DNA from: Neofusicoccum parvum
Taxonomy: Eukaryota; Ascomycota; Dothideomycetes; Botryosphaeriales; Botryosphaeriaceae
Assembly: GCA_020912385.1 (NCBI GenBank)
Contig: CP087215.1
Location: forward strand, 124,001 to 188,000
Direction of reading: 5' to 3'
Length of the DNA: 64,000 nucleotides
Within the stretch, counting starts at the first letter, position 1, and each line of letters opens with the position of its first letter. This document shows, piece after piece, positions 11,501-21,509 of the stretch. A program made the translations under genes and the position numbers. The notes under the pieces are model-generated. The model was not told where the DNA came from and ran no database searches. It saw only the letters and a program-made list of their open reading frames with translations.

Positions 11501-12588
11501 CTATTTGCTACGCTGATGGAACTTTTCCATCTTGGCATTCGTGCTCTTATGCACCCTTGAGGCTTTGATACTTTCCAAAGCCGATATAAAATGCTGTTTC
11601 ACTAGAATGCGTGACCTAGTGTCCCTCGGCTGCTTTTGTATGCACTGCAGAGCAGCTGCGACGCAGAGATTCTTGAGATCGGAGCCAGTGTAGTCGGGTG
11701 TCAATTCGGCCAGGTCGGGGATGCTGATGTCGGACGCAAGCGTCTCGCGCTTGAGAAGGATGCTTAGTATTCCGGCGCGCTCTTCGGTCACGGGCACGTC
11801 CAGATATATTTGAACCGGGGCGCGGTGAAGCACGGCGGGATCGAGGTCGTACGGGCGATTCGTGGCCAGCAGCAAGAACGGCGAGGTTGGGTCGGTCATA
11901 AAGCTGTCCCATTCCATGAGGAAGAGGCTGAACGCGTTGCGCTGAGATCGCGTGTCATCACCAGACCGCGACGGGAAGATGGCGTCAGCCTCATCAATAA
12001 AAATAATGCACGGGTGCATTATGCGCGCTAGATTGAAGACGGCCTTCACTGCGCGCTCATTGTTGCGTGCCCGGGCTTGCCAGATATCGACTGGACCTGG
12101 GGCCAAAATGTTGAAACCTGACTGCTTGGCCACGCTCCAGCATAGCGAAGTCTTCCCGCAACCTGGAGGCCCGTACAGAAGCGCTCCGGTGATTCTGTGG
12201 CCCTGGAGAACACCGTGGCTAAAAGCTTTGGGCCTCTGCAACGAGAGAGTGGTGATGCGCTCCAGCTCCTGGATTGTCGATGGTTTGATGCAGACGTGCT
12301 CATAATTAGGGGGAATCGAGTCTTAAGGAATGTTACAGGTTATCCATATAGATGAAGTGGGCCTCGATACTTACCTGTGTTGACGATGCATTGAAGCATC
12401 ACCTCCTCAAACGAGCCCCCCTCTACTTGCGAGGTCCATTCCTCCATTTTCTCCGCGTGAGTCTTTCCCAAATCATCTTCTGACTCTTGATCGCTACCGC
12501 TGCCACTGGAAGATGGATCTTCGGAGTCTTGTGATGATGTATCCAACGTGGTTTGGAGGTAGTCAGCCTCATCTTGATCTGACGCCAT
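11501..12588 (-). CDS. AAA ATPase (spastin/Msp1 type)
   Basis: Two exons, 12588-12375 and 12321-11501, with a 53-nt GTAAGT...AAG intron, give 344 residues. The N-terminus (MASDQDEADYL) is acidic and Ser-rich and has no membrane segment. Exon 2 adds the ICPxxY-like NTDSIPPNYEHVCIKP block, then Walker A GPPGCGKT, Walker B CIIFIDEADA, sensor 1 LLLATNRPYDLD and the C-terminal TPDYTGSDLKNLCVAAA. The usual paired arginines after sensor 1 (normally RR-x-P) read HRAP here, so only one arginine remains. The protein resembles the meiotic-clade AAA proteins of fungi but lacks the membrane anchor of Msp1. It is convergent with the RNase III-like gene, with about 210 bp between their stops. Substrate unknown. 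Confidence 0.88.
12322..12374 (-). other. intron of AAA ATPase gene
   Basis: gtaagtat donor and ttaag acceptor, phase 1. Splicing restores a continuous conserved NTDSIPPNYEHV segment. Confidence 0.85.
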
Positions 12589-13922
12589 GCTGGTTGAGAA
12601 AGAAGCTAGCGGATCGTGAACAGTCTAGTGTCTCCATTTCCATCTAAATTTATTTAGCAACAGGCTTTCCACTAACCAGCACTCCCGACTTCACCGCTCT
12701 TGAGAGACTATGCTCCACCCTGCTATCTGGGTGGCAAGCAGCATCAGCTCGAGGATGCGCGGGGCAGAGGCAAGGCTATTCCTCGGATAAGTACCGCAAA
12801 CTAATTAATTTCATGTGCTGGCTGTGGATTTCGCCTAATCGTGGCTCAGCGATGTCCGCCACCTGTGGGCCCTCCAGGCTCGGTGACTCGAAAGTCTCAA
12901 CACCTTCGAAAACCCCATGTGAGCTTCGCAAGTAGACACGCCCACGAACTCACCTAAGAATCCTCCAAGATATATATAAGACATTAGCACAGTCGACTTG
13001 CTCTCAGCGCATACAAGTTTCTTTATCATAGCCCAGGATGATGTGGTGCTGCGGTGGTATGGAAAACCGGAGCTGATTTTCAAGCTTCCAAACATCCGAG
13101 TCACCGAGCCCTACCTCGTAGAGCCCACGCCAGCACAGCGTTGACAGGGATTGTCACCGACATAGCCATTGGTCTAAGCTATCTCCACGACAGCGTGATG
13201 AGGGCGTGGCTGCCTAGAGTGCAGTCAAAATAACGCGAAGAAAAGTGTGCTGCAGGGACAGGCGTCTCGTCATCGCCCCCGCAGCTGTCCTCGTCACAGG
13301 TGCTCCACTTCTTCGTGACGCTCGGATCTTTTCCCTTCGCAGCCGAAGTTGACTATAGACAGTTCTATTTCCCGCTATCGAAAGCCTAGCTATAGTGCAG
13401 ATTGATATAGATAGATCTTCTAATTCTAGCCATTCCATGTATTTCATTGAAACTACGCAGCAATAGTGAGATGCTAGCGCGAGCTCCGCCGATCATCTCC
13501 CCCAGCAGGTTCCCAACAAGGCTCGCAGAGGAAGTGATCGGCATGACACCGTCCCAACCGCCTGCGAGGCACAGCAGATGATTGCCTGGGTTACACGTAA
13601 CGTGTCAAGGGTGATCAAGGGCAGCCGAGAACCGAGGGCGGAGCAAGTTCCATAATTCCGGTTTCAAAAAAGGCAACTCGCTATGTACAGAGTCGCAGAA
13701 TCTTACTCAGTTGATTGATTCACGCTTGCTGCTGTGTGCCGATAGGTATGATTTACCCGGTATCGTAGAAGCGAGGCATTCGGCTATTCAACGTCGATAT
13801 TATCGGTGATACGGTACTGGCCTATAAAGCTTTCCACTGGCGTGTGGTATGGGACTATCGAAGCTCCCTACATGCATCGTCTTCCTGGCACGGATTACCT
13901 AAACTTCCATCTACCAAGCGCA
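12589..13922. other. intergenic, possible gene relic near 13.0-13.2 kb
   Basis: No intact gene. Plus-strand segments around 13020-13130 and 13140-13220 read like fragments of a kinase-like protein (WYGKPELIF and AIGLSYLHDS) in two frames with stops between. This is too weak to call a pseudogene. Confidence 0.3.
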
Positions 13923-16240
13923 ATGGCTGACGAACCACCTACCCTTCCAAAACCATCCTCTCAATTTCTGTCTCGCCTGTCCAAGCACCCGCGCACTCCA
14001 ACGCGCGAGTTGCTGCAGCCCTACCTGTCCTATGAGGCCTGGCTACGCAAAGCGTTCGCGAGTGGAGATGCTGGGATTGACCCTTTTGCGAACCTGGTTC
14101 CGGTCTACGATGGCCACGAGAGCTCGTTCAAAATCCGGAACATCGACCGCAAGACAGCCGATGAGAAGAAGTATCTAATGCCGCTGCGTAGCTACGAGCG
14201 CCAAACAGACGGGGAGATGGCCATCACGAAAGATCTGAGGGAGTACAAGAAGAATTTCAGAGCATTCACACACGGTTAGTCTTGCCGTGATTTGCAGATT
14301 GCACGCTCGCTGAGAGGAGGGAACGTAATTTCAGACACACTGGCAGGATCAGGTACGGAAAACACCCAGAAATTGACAATACTCATGTACTGAGGAAATG
14401 TCGGGAGCAAAACACAGACTGGTCCAATGTTGTGGTTGCCGGTTCAGCCGCACTTCTGCCCTTGCTCCCTCGCCCGAAAGACGTTGGAGGCGACGAGACA
14501 GTCCAGAAGCCGCTTGAAACATACTACCAGTACTTCTATCTGATTTGCAGTGGCTGGGTTGAGCTTTAACTGACGCTTTTTTTTTAGGAGGAGGGCAAAC
14601 GCAAGCGACATTGATATATTCCTTTACGGGCTGGACAGCGATGATGCAGCAATTCAACGCATCATTGAGCTGGAGGCCGTAGTACGGAAAAATCAAAAGC
14701 TTCTCCCCAACACTGGCCTCACGCTGCGTTCCAAGAACGCCATCACGTTTATTTCACCAAAATGGCCATTCCGCCATGTTCAGGTCGGAGCTCCGTACAT
14801 CCCGCACACCTGCATTATTGCTGACTTGAGTAATGTTGGTTGAGATGACAGATCATACTTAGGCTGTACAAATCCATCAGCGAGATATTGACCGGCTTCG
14901 ATGTCGACTGCGCCTGCGTGGCCTTCGATGGAAACCAGGTATACTCCAATCCGCGGGGCATCACAGCCATCGCTACGCGCACCAATACCATCGACCTCAG
15001 CCGTCGGAGCCCATGTACGTATCCTCTCAACACTTGAATTCCAGCTCTGCGCTAAGCCAGCCAAAACCAGCATACGAAAACCGCCTTTGGAAATATCGCG
15101 ACCACTTCTTCGACGTGTTCTGGAGCTCTCTTGACCGTTCACGGGTCGACTGGGAAGGACTCGGCTTATACGACGATTCCGAGGAATGGATCACCCCAGG
15201 CACGCTTACCGGCCTCGCTCGCCTTCTTTTCTCCGAATTCATTATCGAGCGTGACTCCAGGAGTTATTATTATGATCGGACCCTGAAAGCAATCGATGAC
15301 AGTGGACACGCCACTCTCTCAACACCAAGCGGATATGCTACGCATGTCATCCCATACAGCCCGCGGTTCAGTGCTCGAAAGTACGTATTGTGCATCCTCA
15401 TGTAGGCAGCAAGGATCCTGACGGAGCCAACCAACAACCAGAGTTTACGAGTTTGTTATGTCACACTCAAGGGAGCCGAAACTCTTCGGCAAAGTCAAAG
15501 ACGTGACCCTACGAGGCGCCAAGCCAAACAAGGCGAATAAGGGGCAGTTGGCTGGGAAGGTCGCGTTTATAAAAGACAATCCGGGCCGGCAAATGATTGG
15601 GAGCTTCTATCCGCTGACTGAGGATGACTGGTAAGACGTTCTCTCTGCCATGCTCTTATTTGCTCGAAATGATTGCTGACCTATATTTCGCAGGACTGAA
15701 ATGGCATATAAATCTAGCGATGACGAAGACGAAGATGATGATGAGGAAGAAGAAGAAGAAGACGATGAAGATGAAGAAGAAGAAGATGAAGATAGTGATG
15801 AGGAACATGATGAAGACGAAGACGGAGATAATAATGAGGAAGCTGTAGCCAGTGAAAAAGACGGAAATGATGATGAGAAGCCTGTAGCTAGCGAAGAAGA
15901 CAAAGATAGTGACGAGAAAGACGTAGGGAGGGTCAGGAAAGACGCAGGTATGGGCGGAGAAGACTTAGGCATGGACGAAAGGAAAGAAGGCCATGACAAG
16001 AAGGACGTAGGCAGGGACGGGGAAGATGCTGGCAGGGAAAAGATGGATGTAGGCGGGGACGAGGAAGCTGTAGGTAGGGATGAGGAAGATACAGGCAGGG
16101 ACGAGAAAGACACAGGCAGGGACGAGAAAGATGAACACAGAACGGGCAAAAACATAGGCAGGGATGAGAAAGATGTAGACAGGAGTGGAAAAGACAGGTG
16201 CAGGGATGAGAAGGAAACTGGCAGGGACAAGAATGAATAG
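13923..16240 (+). CDS. nucleotidyltransferase-like fungal protein with acidic repeat tail
   Basis: Seven exons: 13923-14274, 14370-14529, 14588-14783, 14852-15014, 15071-15380, 15442-15630, 15694-16240, giving 638 residues. Introns 2-6 have clear GT/branch/AG signals; intron 1 (95 nt) is chosen by frame and less certain. The core holds VVVAGSAALLPLL followed by ASDIDIFLYGLD, a glycine-serine then D-I-D layout like nucleotidyltransferase-fold proteins. Next come VLRLYKSISEILTGFDVD-type and RSPSYENRLWKY blocks, known from fungal proteins often annotated as ankyrin-repeat proteins, although no ankyrin repeat is visible here. The last exon encodes a run of Asp/Glu and then about ten copies of a GRDEKD-like unit. 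An in-frame upstream ATG at 13806 exists, but 13923 starts the better sequence. Activity and target unknown. Confidence 0.75.
15700..16240 (+). repeat. acidic run and GRDEKD-type repeat tail
   Basis: Within the last exon, 15719-15840 is almost pure GAA/GAT/GAC codons. It is followed, to 16240, by an imperfect repeat of about 24-27 bp (ggcagggatgagaaagac type) giving GRDEKD-like units. Confidence 0.75.
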
Positions 16241-16359
16241 AGAGACGAAAAGATATGTACATACAGTCATCAGATAAGCATCCGAAAAGGACGTAGCCTG
16301 GAATATAACCTTCGAGCCCTCCGTAAAGGTTGACTCGAAATGGTGTGCGTGGCGATCAC

Positions 16360-16944
16360 TTATTTGATCTTTAACGCTTCATACGGGACTATTCGTAGCC
16401 GAAGTGGAGTAAGCTCAAGCAGGATGTTCCATTCGTTCGGTAAACGAGGTGCACGTCCGATCTGCTCTACGAAGACCCACTCATGCCGAATCATTGCGTC
16501 TGGCGTCTGATTGAGGAACAACCCCATGGAATTCCGCAGTGCCGCGCAATGGGTCGACATATTGGCGGTTCGGCACGGGCACTCGACGCCGACGATAATG
16601 AATTCTTTTTCGCTGGATTAGAGAGTCTGTAGCATTAATTAAAGGGACGTCCTCCGCTTACCCAGCACTCGTATAGACAACGTGTCATATCCCTTCGGGC
16701 GACGTCTCCGCCCCTGGTCGCGGAAATGTTCCTTTATCCGATCGATTTCTTTACCGCCCAGCAATGGCCTTTTGCAAGAGCCGCACCTTCAAAAAATACC
16801 TCTTCACCAGCGACAGAAATCTTTGCACGATCGATGCGCCCGCCGCCTCTTCCACTCCCTCGACCACTCGAGTCGGCCACTCCGTCCCTACGTTGTCTAA
16901 CGATACTTTATATTTGATTTCATCACTGCGCAGCGTCTCAGAGA
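16360..16944 (-). pseudogene. broken gene of unknown function
   Basis: Three protein-like segments lie in order on the minus strand. Segment 1 (about 16940-16755) ends RYFLKVRLLQKAIAG then stops. Segment 2 (about 16755-16663) is shifted by one base and reads GKEIDRIKEHFRDQ...GYDTLSIRVL. Segment 3 (16612-16360) reads EKEFIIVGVECPC...EWVFVEQIG...EWNILLELTPLRL and ends in TAA. A plausible 49-nt intron (16613-16661, gtaagc...ccag) joins 2 and 3, but the phase is off by one. The net phase of 1 to 3 is preserved, so two opposite one-base changes would explain it. The N-terminus would overlap the HET gene and no start was found. It could be a pseudogene or contain sequencing errors. Family not recognised. 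Confidence 0.45.
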
Positions 16945-19355
16945 ATGTGCCGTCCGACTGAAAGTGCGGCAGGCTACCCGATATACACAGATTCAAGTCC
17001 GCCCAAGCCGCTATGTGGTACCTGCGAAAATTTGGACTTAGAGGAGATGCTTCACAACGAAGTGCACGAGATATCGTTAGGCCGTCTCTCCGATTACAAC
17101 AAGCCAGACTGTCCATTTTGCGACCTTGTTTCCAAGGCCATTTGTCGCGCCTGGGGCGACGAGTGGAGCCCCGCGAAACTCTGCTCCACACGAATCCCAC
17201 CGCAGCTCTTTATTCAGAGTCGGAGTGCCTTATCCGTCAAGAAAAATGGCCGTGTCGAACACCCTGAGCCACGTTTACTACTGGCGATAGACCAGAAGCC
17301 ACCAAGCGTTCAGCATCAGCAAAAAAGAGCCCCTATCCGAGAAGTGGATCGGGTTATGGATCGGTTTATCATTGCAGAAATCGAATCCTTGCCGGGTGGT
17401 TCGGCCTCGGACGCAGCTCCCATCATCTACCGACGTGTAGTTGACAGCCTCGTCAATATTCCGCTAGTAAAATACTGGCTCGAGCAATGTAAAAAGCACA
17501 AGCATTCGAAGACGAAAACTAGGATAAAAGACAACACACTTTTCAAACGCGAGCACCCCTTCCGTATCATCGACGTGCTAGACGAGCGCTTGTTGGAGAC
17601 AACCGGACGCTGTGAGTACGTGGCCTTGTCATACGTTTGGGGCCGAATTCCTACCATCCTTGCCCCTGAGAACAACGCTGGCTCGGACCCCATTCTCCTT
17701 GCTACGCAGGAAAACGTCAAGGATCTCAGTGCTCCGAAAGGTCTGTCTGAGTCGCGGCGAACGACGATCCAAGGCGGGAGAATACCCCGCACCGTCCGCG
17801 ACGCTATGGAGTTGACCAGGAGAATCGGAATGAGATACCTGTGGGTGGATACGCTCTGCATCCTGCAAGACGATGACAACGACAAGGCACGACTGATCGG
17901 AAGCATAGACGATGTCTATGACAACGCAACGGTGACTGTTATTGCCGCGGATGGCAGTGATGCGGACGCTGGATTGAGAGGGATAAGCCCCCGTACCGGA
18001 CGCCCCATCGAGCCAACGAAGATTGCTGACGCCTCGGATGGGGTAACACTCAATCTTTCAATTTGCCTGCCGTCCCTGTGCGAGGAGGTACGGAGGTCAA
18101 CCTGGAACACTCGAGGCTGGACATTCCAGGAGCAGTGTCTGTCACGTCGTTGCCTATATTTCACAGCTGAGGAAACCTTCTTCAACTGCAGCGAGGGGCA
18201 ATGGAGAGAAGGCTATGACTATGCAGCAGCGAAAGGGTGGGACCATGACATCCAGTTCAGGACAGGGCCGGCCTGGTGGGGCAAGAACCTCAGGAAAGAC
18301 CTTGACCCGACCCCGTACCACTATCTGGGCGATATGACCAGGGGTTTGGAGACCCAGAACTACCAACGGGCTGTGCAGAACTATAGCAGGAAGAATCTCA
18401 CATTCCAACACGATGTGTTCAACGCTTTCGAAGGCATCTTCAACCGGTTTAAAAGATCTGGCGACGCCTATGAGCTGAGCATCCGCCAGACACAAGGCAT
18501 CCCCCCCCATTTACTCTTCCAAGCCATCCTTTGGTTTCCCTCGCACGACTCTCGGAAGCGTGTTTGCAATTCAACCCAGCCGGGAAAGTTGGCTGAGCAA
18601 TACTCCACATGGTCATGGTAAGTAGTCTCTCCCTCCGTTCATCAACCATCTGCAGAGGTAATAACTAACTTCTGAATACCAGGGCTTCAAGGGTGGGCCC
18701 CATCGACTTCGTCTTCGCCGATAGTCTCTGGCTGTCGAGGAACATCTCCCGGGCGCCTGAAAAACGCATGAAGATCCATGTTCCCCTCGTTTGCTGGCAT
18801 TACGGAGATTCAGACCACAGGATTTGGTCCCACGACACTTGGAAGAACGCGAACGAAGCTGGCAACAGTGCGTCGAGACAAGTGCCTGACGACTACCTCG
18901 GCGAACGCACCGGCATCGATGTCAATCTGCTTCTCGAACAGTCTCTAAGTCAGACGCCACCAAGTCTAAGCTGTGGCGAGCTTGGCTTCTTCGGACCATA
19001 TCTACCGTCCGGCGAATTTCATATCTCGGCTTCGGAGACGGCCTTGACCAAGAGCTCGCGCGTAGCGACGTGGTGGGGAGAGGGTTCATTGGACGCACAT
19101 GTCAGGCTCTTGGAAGTATCTGCCCTTCGTGGGGAGTTTCGATTCGACGATGAAGTTGGAGACGTGGATGAGCTTGTGGCTATCGTTGCTGCCAATACGA
19201 CACTAAGTAAAACGCACTACACACAGTCAACCCTTTTAGGCCTTACTACGCGCAATGGGGTCTCGACTCGCGTTGGTATTGGATTTATTTACTTTTCAAA
19301 AGATGGATGTTCGCTCAAGCCCCAGTGGCAGTACAGGTTCTTTAGAGTAAGATGA
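16945..19355 (+). CDS. HET-domain protein (heterokaryon incompatibility type)
   Basis: Exons 16945-18617 and 18683-19355 with a 65-nt intron (GTAAGT...AATAACTAAC...CAG) encode 781 residues. The N-terminus has CGTCENLDLEEML and CPFCDLVSKAIC, typical of the region before HET domains. The HET domain follows with YVALSYVWG (about residues 227-235), IPRTVRDAMELTRRIG, YLWVDTLCILQDD and NTRGWTFQEQCLSRR. The C-terminal part is poorly conserved. HET proteins mediate non-self recognition and cell death on fusion of unlike hyphae; whether this one acts in incompatibility is not shown. It runs convergent to the GIY-YIG gene, with about 200 bp between stops. Confidence 0.92.
18618..18682 (+). other. intron of HET gene
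   Basis: gtaagt donor, aactaac branch site, ccag acceptor. The join restores TWSWASRVGPIDF. Confidence 0.9.
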
Positions 19356-19553
19356 AGGCTGTGGCGAATTATATGAATGAATTCCAGTTTGTCTGTAGCT
19401 GAGACGGGATGAGGATATGTTGGGTACCTCCCCTGCCCTTCTAGAAAGTGTTCGAGCCCAGTTTATTTGTTCACTTCTTAATGGTTATTATGTAAGATGA
19501 TTTTGGTGATGTATTGTGAGCAAAGAGTCTATCATTCTGTGTACGTCTATTGT

Positions 19554-21407
19554 CTAGGGAGGAAGTTGTTGCTGTGTCCACCGCTTGTGTCTCTGAAAAA
19601 GTTCCTCGAAGGTTTCCTGTTGTCCTTTTCCCACACCTAAAGACAGGCTTTCTACCCTTTCGCTCCAGCATTCTCGCAATACGTTGTAGTTGTAGGGTTT
19701 CCTGGCCATCCACTTGACCCATACTTCAATGACCCGTCTCGCAAGCTCCGGATCGCATCGAAACCACTCTTTATGGACCTTCAACCCCTTTGCATGAATA
19801 CACGGCATGAGCTTGTTGAAACACTTTAGGTGTCGATGCACCAGCGCCTCTACGCGATCATGCTGTTCCACGTTCTCGAACTTCTGCATCGTCACGCGAT
19901 CAAGCTCGCAGCTATTCGTCAGCTGTTCTCGGCGCTTGTCCGGTTTGATTGACTTTCCAACTTTGACCCAACCTGGGTGCGACGATTCTGACACTATAAC
20001 GTAGATACAGCCAGTATTTTCGCTTTTCTTTAGAGGTTTCATCATTTCATCTTTCAGCGACATTCCGGTACCAAGAGACCAGGCATCCGTCATGATAGTG
20101 CCTTTGGCGCCAAGGCTCAGCTTACGCAAACTTCCCGTCAGGTGCGTCTCTTCATCATCCGCAGACGCTCTTGGAGACGAATCCCTCACATCTCTGCGCG
20201 AGGATGCCGCACGCGCTGCGAGGCGGGGGCTACGCCGAAGTTGAAGACCAGGACTCGAAGGCAGTGAAAACGGCGAAACAGCCCTGGAAACGGAGATGGA
20301 AGGCGTGCGTGGGCGGCACGGTGATGGCGGGCGTCCCTTTGAAGAGCGACTGGCTCTGCCCGGGTCGGTGTGTGCTTTCCGAGATAAACTTCCTGTGGGC
20401 CGTTTTGGAGTCTTTGGAAGTTTAGTTGGGGCGCAAGTGGAGCCGGTCGAGGCTTTGGCACCGCGACGAGGAGGCGACGCGCTTCCGACCAAGGTGTCTC
20501 CAATTAGCGTCGGTTCGGTGTCAGAAGGGTCCGAACTGCACTGAACTATGACATCTCCATAACCCTCATCGGTGTCGGGCCGAGAATCCTCCCAAAACTC
20601 CGAACTCCCTGCGGATGCATAGCCAGATTCAAAATGAGGTAGCCATCGGGAGAGATAAAATTCCACCCAAAACCATTGACGGTGGTGTGGACAGAGAAGG
20701 TAGCGGAGAAGCCGTCGGAGCTTGCGTGGCGAAATTTTCTCTTCTTGACCCGAGTCTTGGTACGTTCCATCACTCTCGGCTTCGTCCGAAGTCTCATTCC
20801 CAGGTCCACTGGAGATGATTTTACGAGCGTTCTCCAGCCTGCGCCAGTGGAGTTCGTGATCACATCGTCCTGATACCGTATCGTACGCTATGCAGTGAAT
20901 TGTTCCTTCGTGGATCAGTTCCCCACGAACGTCAATGCTATTGACTGGGTTCGTATCGGGCAAGGTTGGGCGTGTTTCGATACTGCGCTCGGCGCTCTTT
21001 GCTCTTGCTCGTCTTGTTGAACCGCAATCTAGAGATCGGAGGAGATTTTTTCCAGGATGAGGAGCATCGGAACCGTCTCGCGATCCTTTCGAGGTCGAGA
21101 GTGCGTGTCGAAGAGGCATTACATGATTCTCGTGCGTTCTGTGCTCGTCACAGAGGAGGACATGTGCCAGCTTTGTTGCGAGCTCTGTATCGAAAGGCGG
21201 GGCTGAATTGCGAACAGCACGGAGAATTGGCTCAAGCTCTTTGATCCAAGGCCGATAGGATTCCTCGCAGCGGTGCTTGGTAGAGCCCACAAGAGCGTAG
21301 CATTTGAGTCTGCTGCCTCGGGTCACTTTCTTGAGCTGCTCGCTCATGGCAGCCAGTGGCGGAGTCAATTCCGGTTTTGCTACCGGGGCTGAGGGAGTTG
21401 GCACCAT
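19554..21407 (-). CDS. GIY-YIG (T5orf172/MUG113) domain protein with N-terminal Cys/His modules
   Basis: Single exon. The frame is open from 21509, but the TATA-like gtattta lies at 21491-21497, downstream of that first ATG, so the ATG at 21407 (MVPTPSAP, 617 residues) is preferred. The C-terminal quarter is a T5orf172 domain: GCIYVIVSESSHPGWVKVGKS, RREQLTNSC, EALVHRHLKCF, HKEWFRC. Upstream are two similar modules: CX10C...LLCDEH and CX9C...LLCPHH, each ending in CX2H and likely binding zinc. The middle is Ser/Pro/Arg-rich and disordered, with possible nuclear signals. T5orf172 is a GIY-YIG-type nuclease relative; nuclease activity and DNA target are inferred only. Confidence 0.85.
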   Translation of the reverse strand: MVPTPSAPVAKPELTPPLAAMSEQLKKVTRGSRLKCYALVGSTKHRCEESYRPWIKELEPILRAVRNSAPPFDTELATKLAHVLLCDEHRTHENHVMPLRHALSTSKGSRDGSDAPHPGKNLLRSLDCGSTRRARAKSAERSIETRPTLPDTNPVNSIDVRGELIHEGTIHCIAYDTVSGRCDHELHWRRLENARKIISSGPGNETSDEAESDGTYQDSGQEEKISPRKLRRLLRYLLCPHHRQWFWVEFYLSRWLPHFESGYASAGSSEFWEDSRPDTDEGYGDVIVQCSSDPSDTEPTLIGDTLVGSASPPRRGAKASTGSTCAPTKLPKTPKRPTGSLSRKAHTDPGRASRSSKGRPPSPCRPRTPSISVSRAVSPFSLPSSPGLQLRRSPRLAARAASSRRDVRDSSPRASADDEETHLTGSLRKLSLGAKGTIMTDAWSLGTGMSLKDEMMKPLKKSENTGCIYVIVSESSHPGWVKVGKSIKPDKRREQLTNSCELDRVTMQKFENVEQHDRVEALVHRHLKCFNKLMPCIHAKGLKVHKEWFRCDPELARRVIEVWVKWMARKPYNYNVLRECWSERVESLSLGVGKGQQETFEELFQRHKRWTQQQLPP

Positions 21408-21490
21408 CGTATAACGTTGGGGATAAGTGATGGAGTAGAATGTACAGGCAGAAGGAAATGACACGAGCCTTAGAGTGCCGCCGTTCCGCT

Positions 21491-21497
21491 TAAATAC
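21491..21497 (-). promoter_or_regulatory. TATA-like element of GIY-YIG gene
   Basis: gtattta on the minus strand, about 85 nt before ATG 21407. It decides the choice of the inner start. Confidence 0.35.
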
Positions 21498-21509
21498 ACC
21501 TATAGTCAC

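Noticed and set aside
13000..13230. Kinase-like fragments WYGKPELIF and AIGLSYLHDS on the plus strand
   Set aside because: Two short pieces in different frames, no catalytic loop, no splice sites that join them.
15607..16270. Serine- and proline-rich frames antisense to the acidic tail exon
   Set aside because: They are the reverse reading of GAA/GAT/GAC and ggcagggac repeats.
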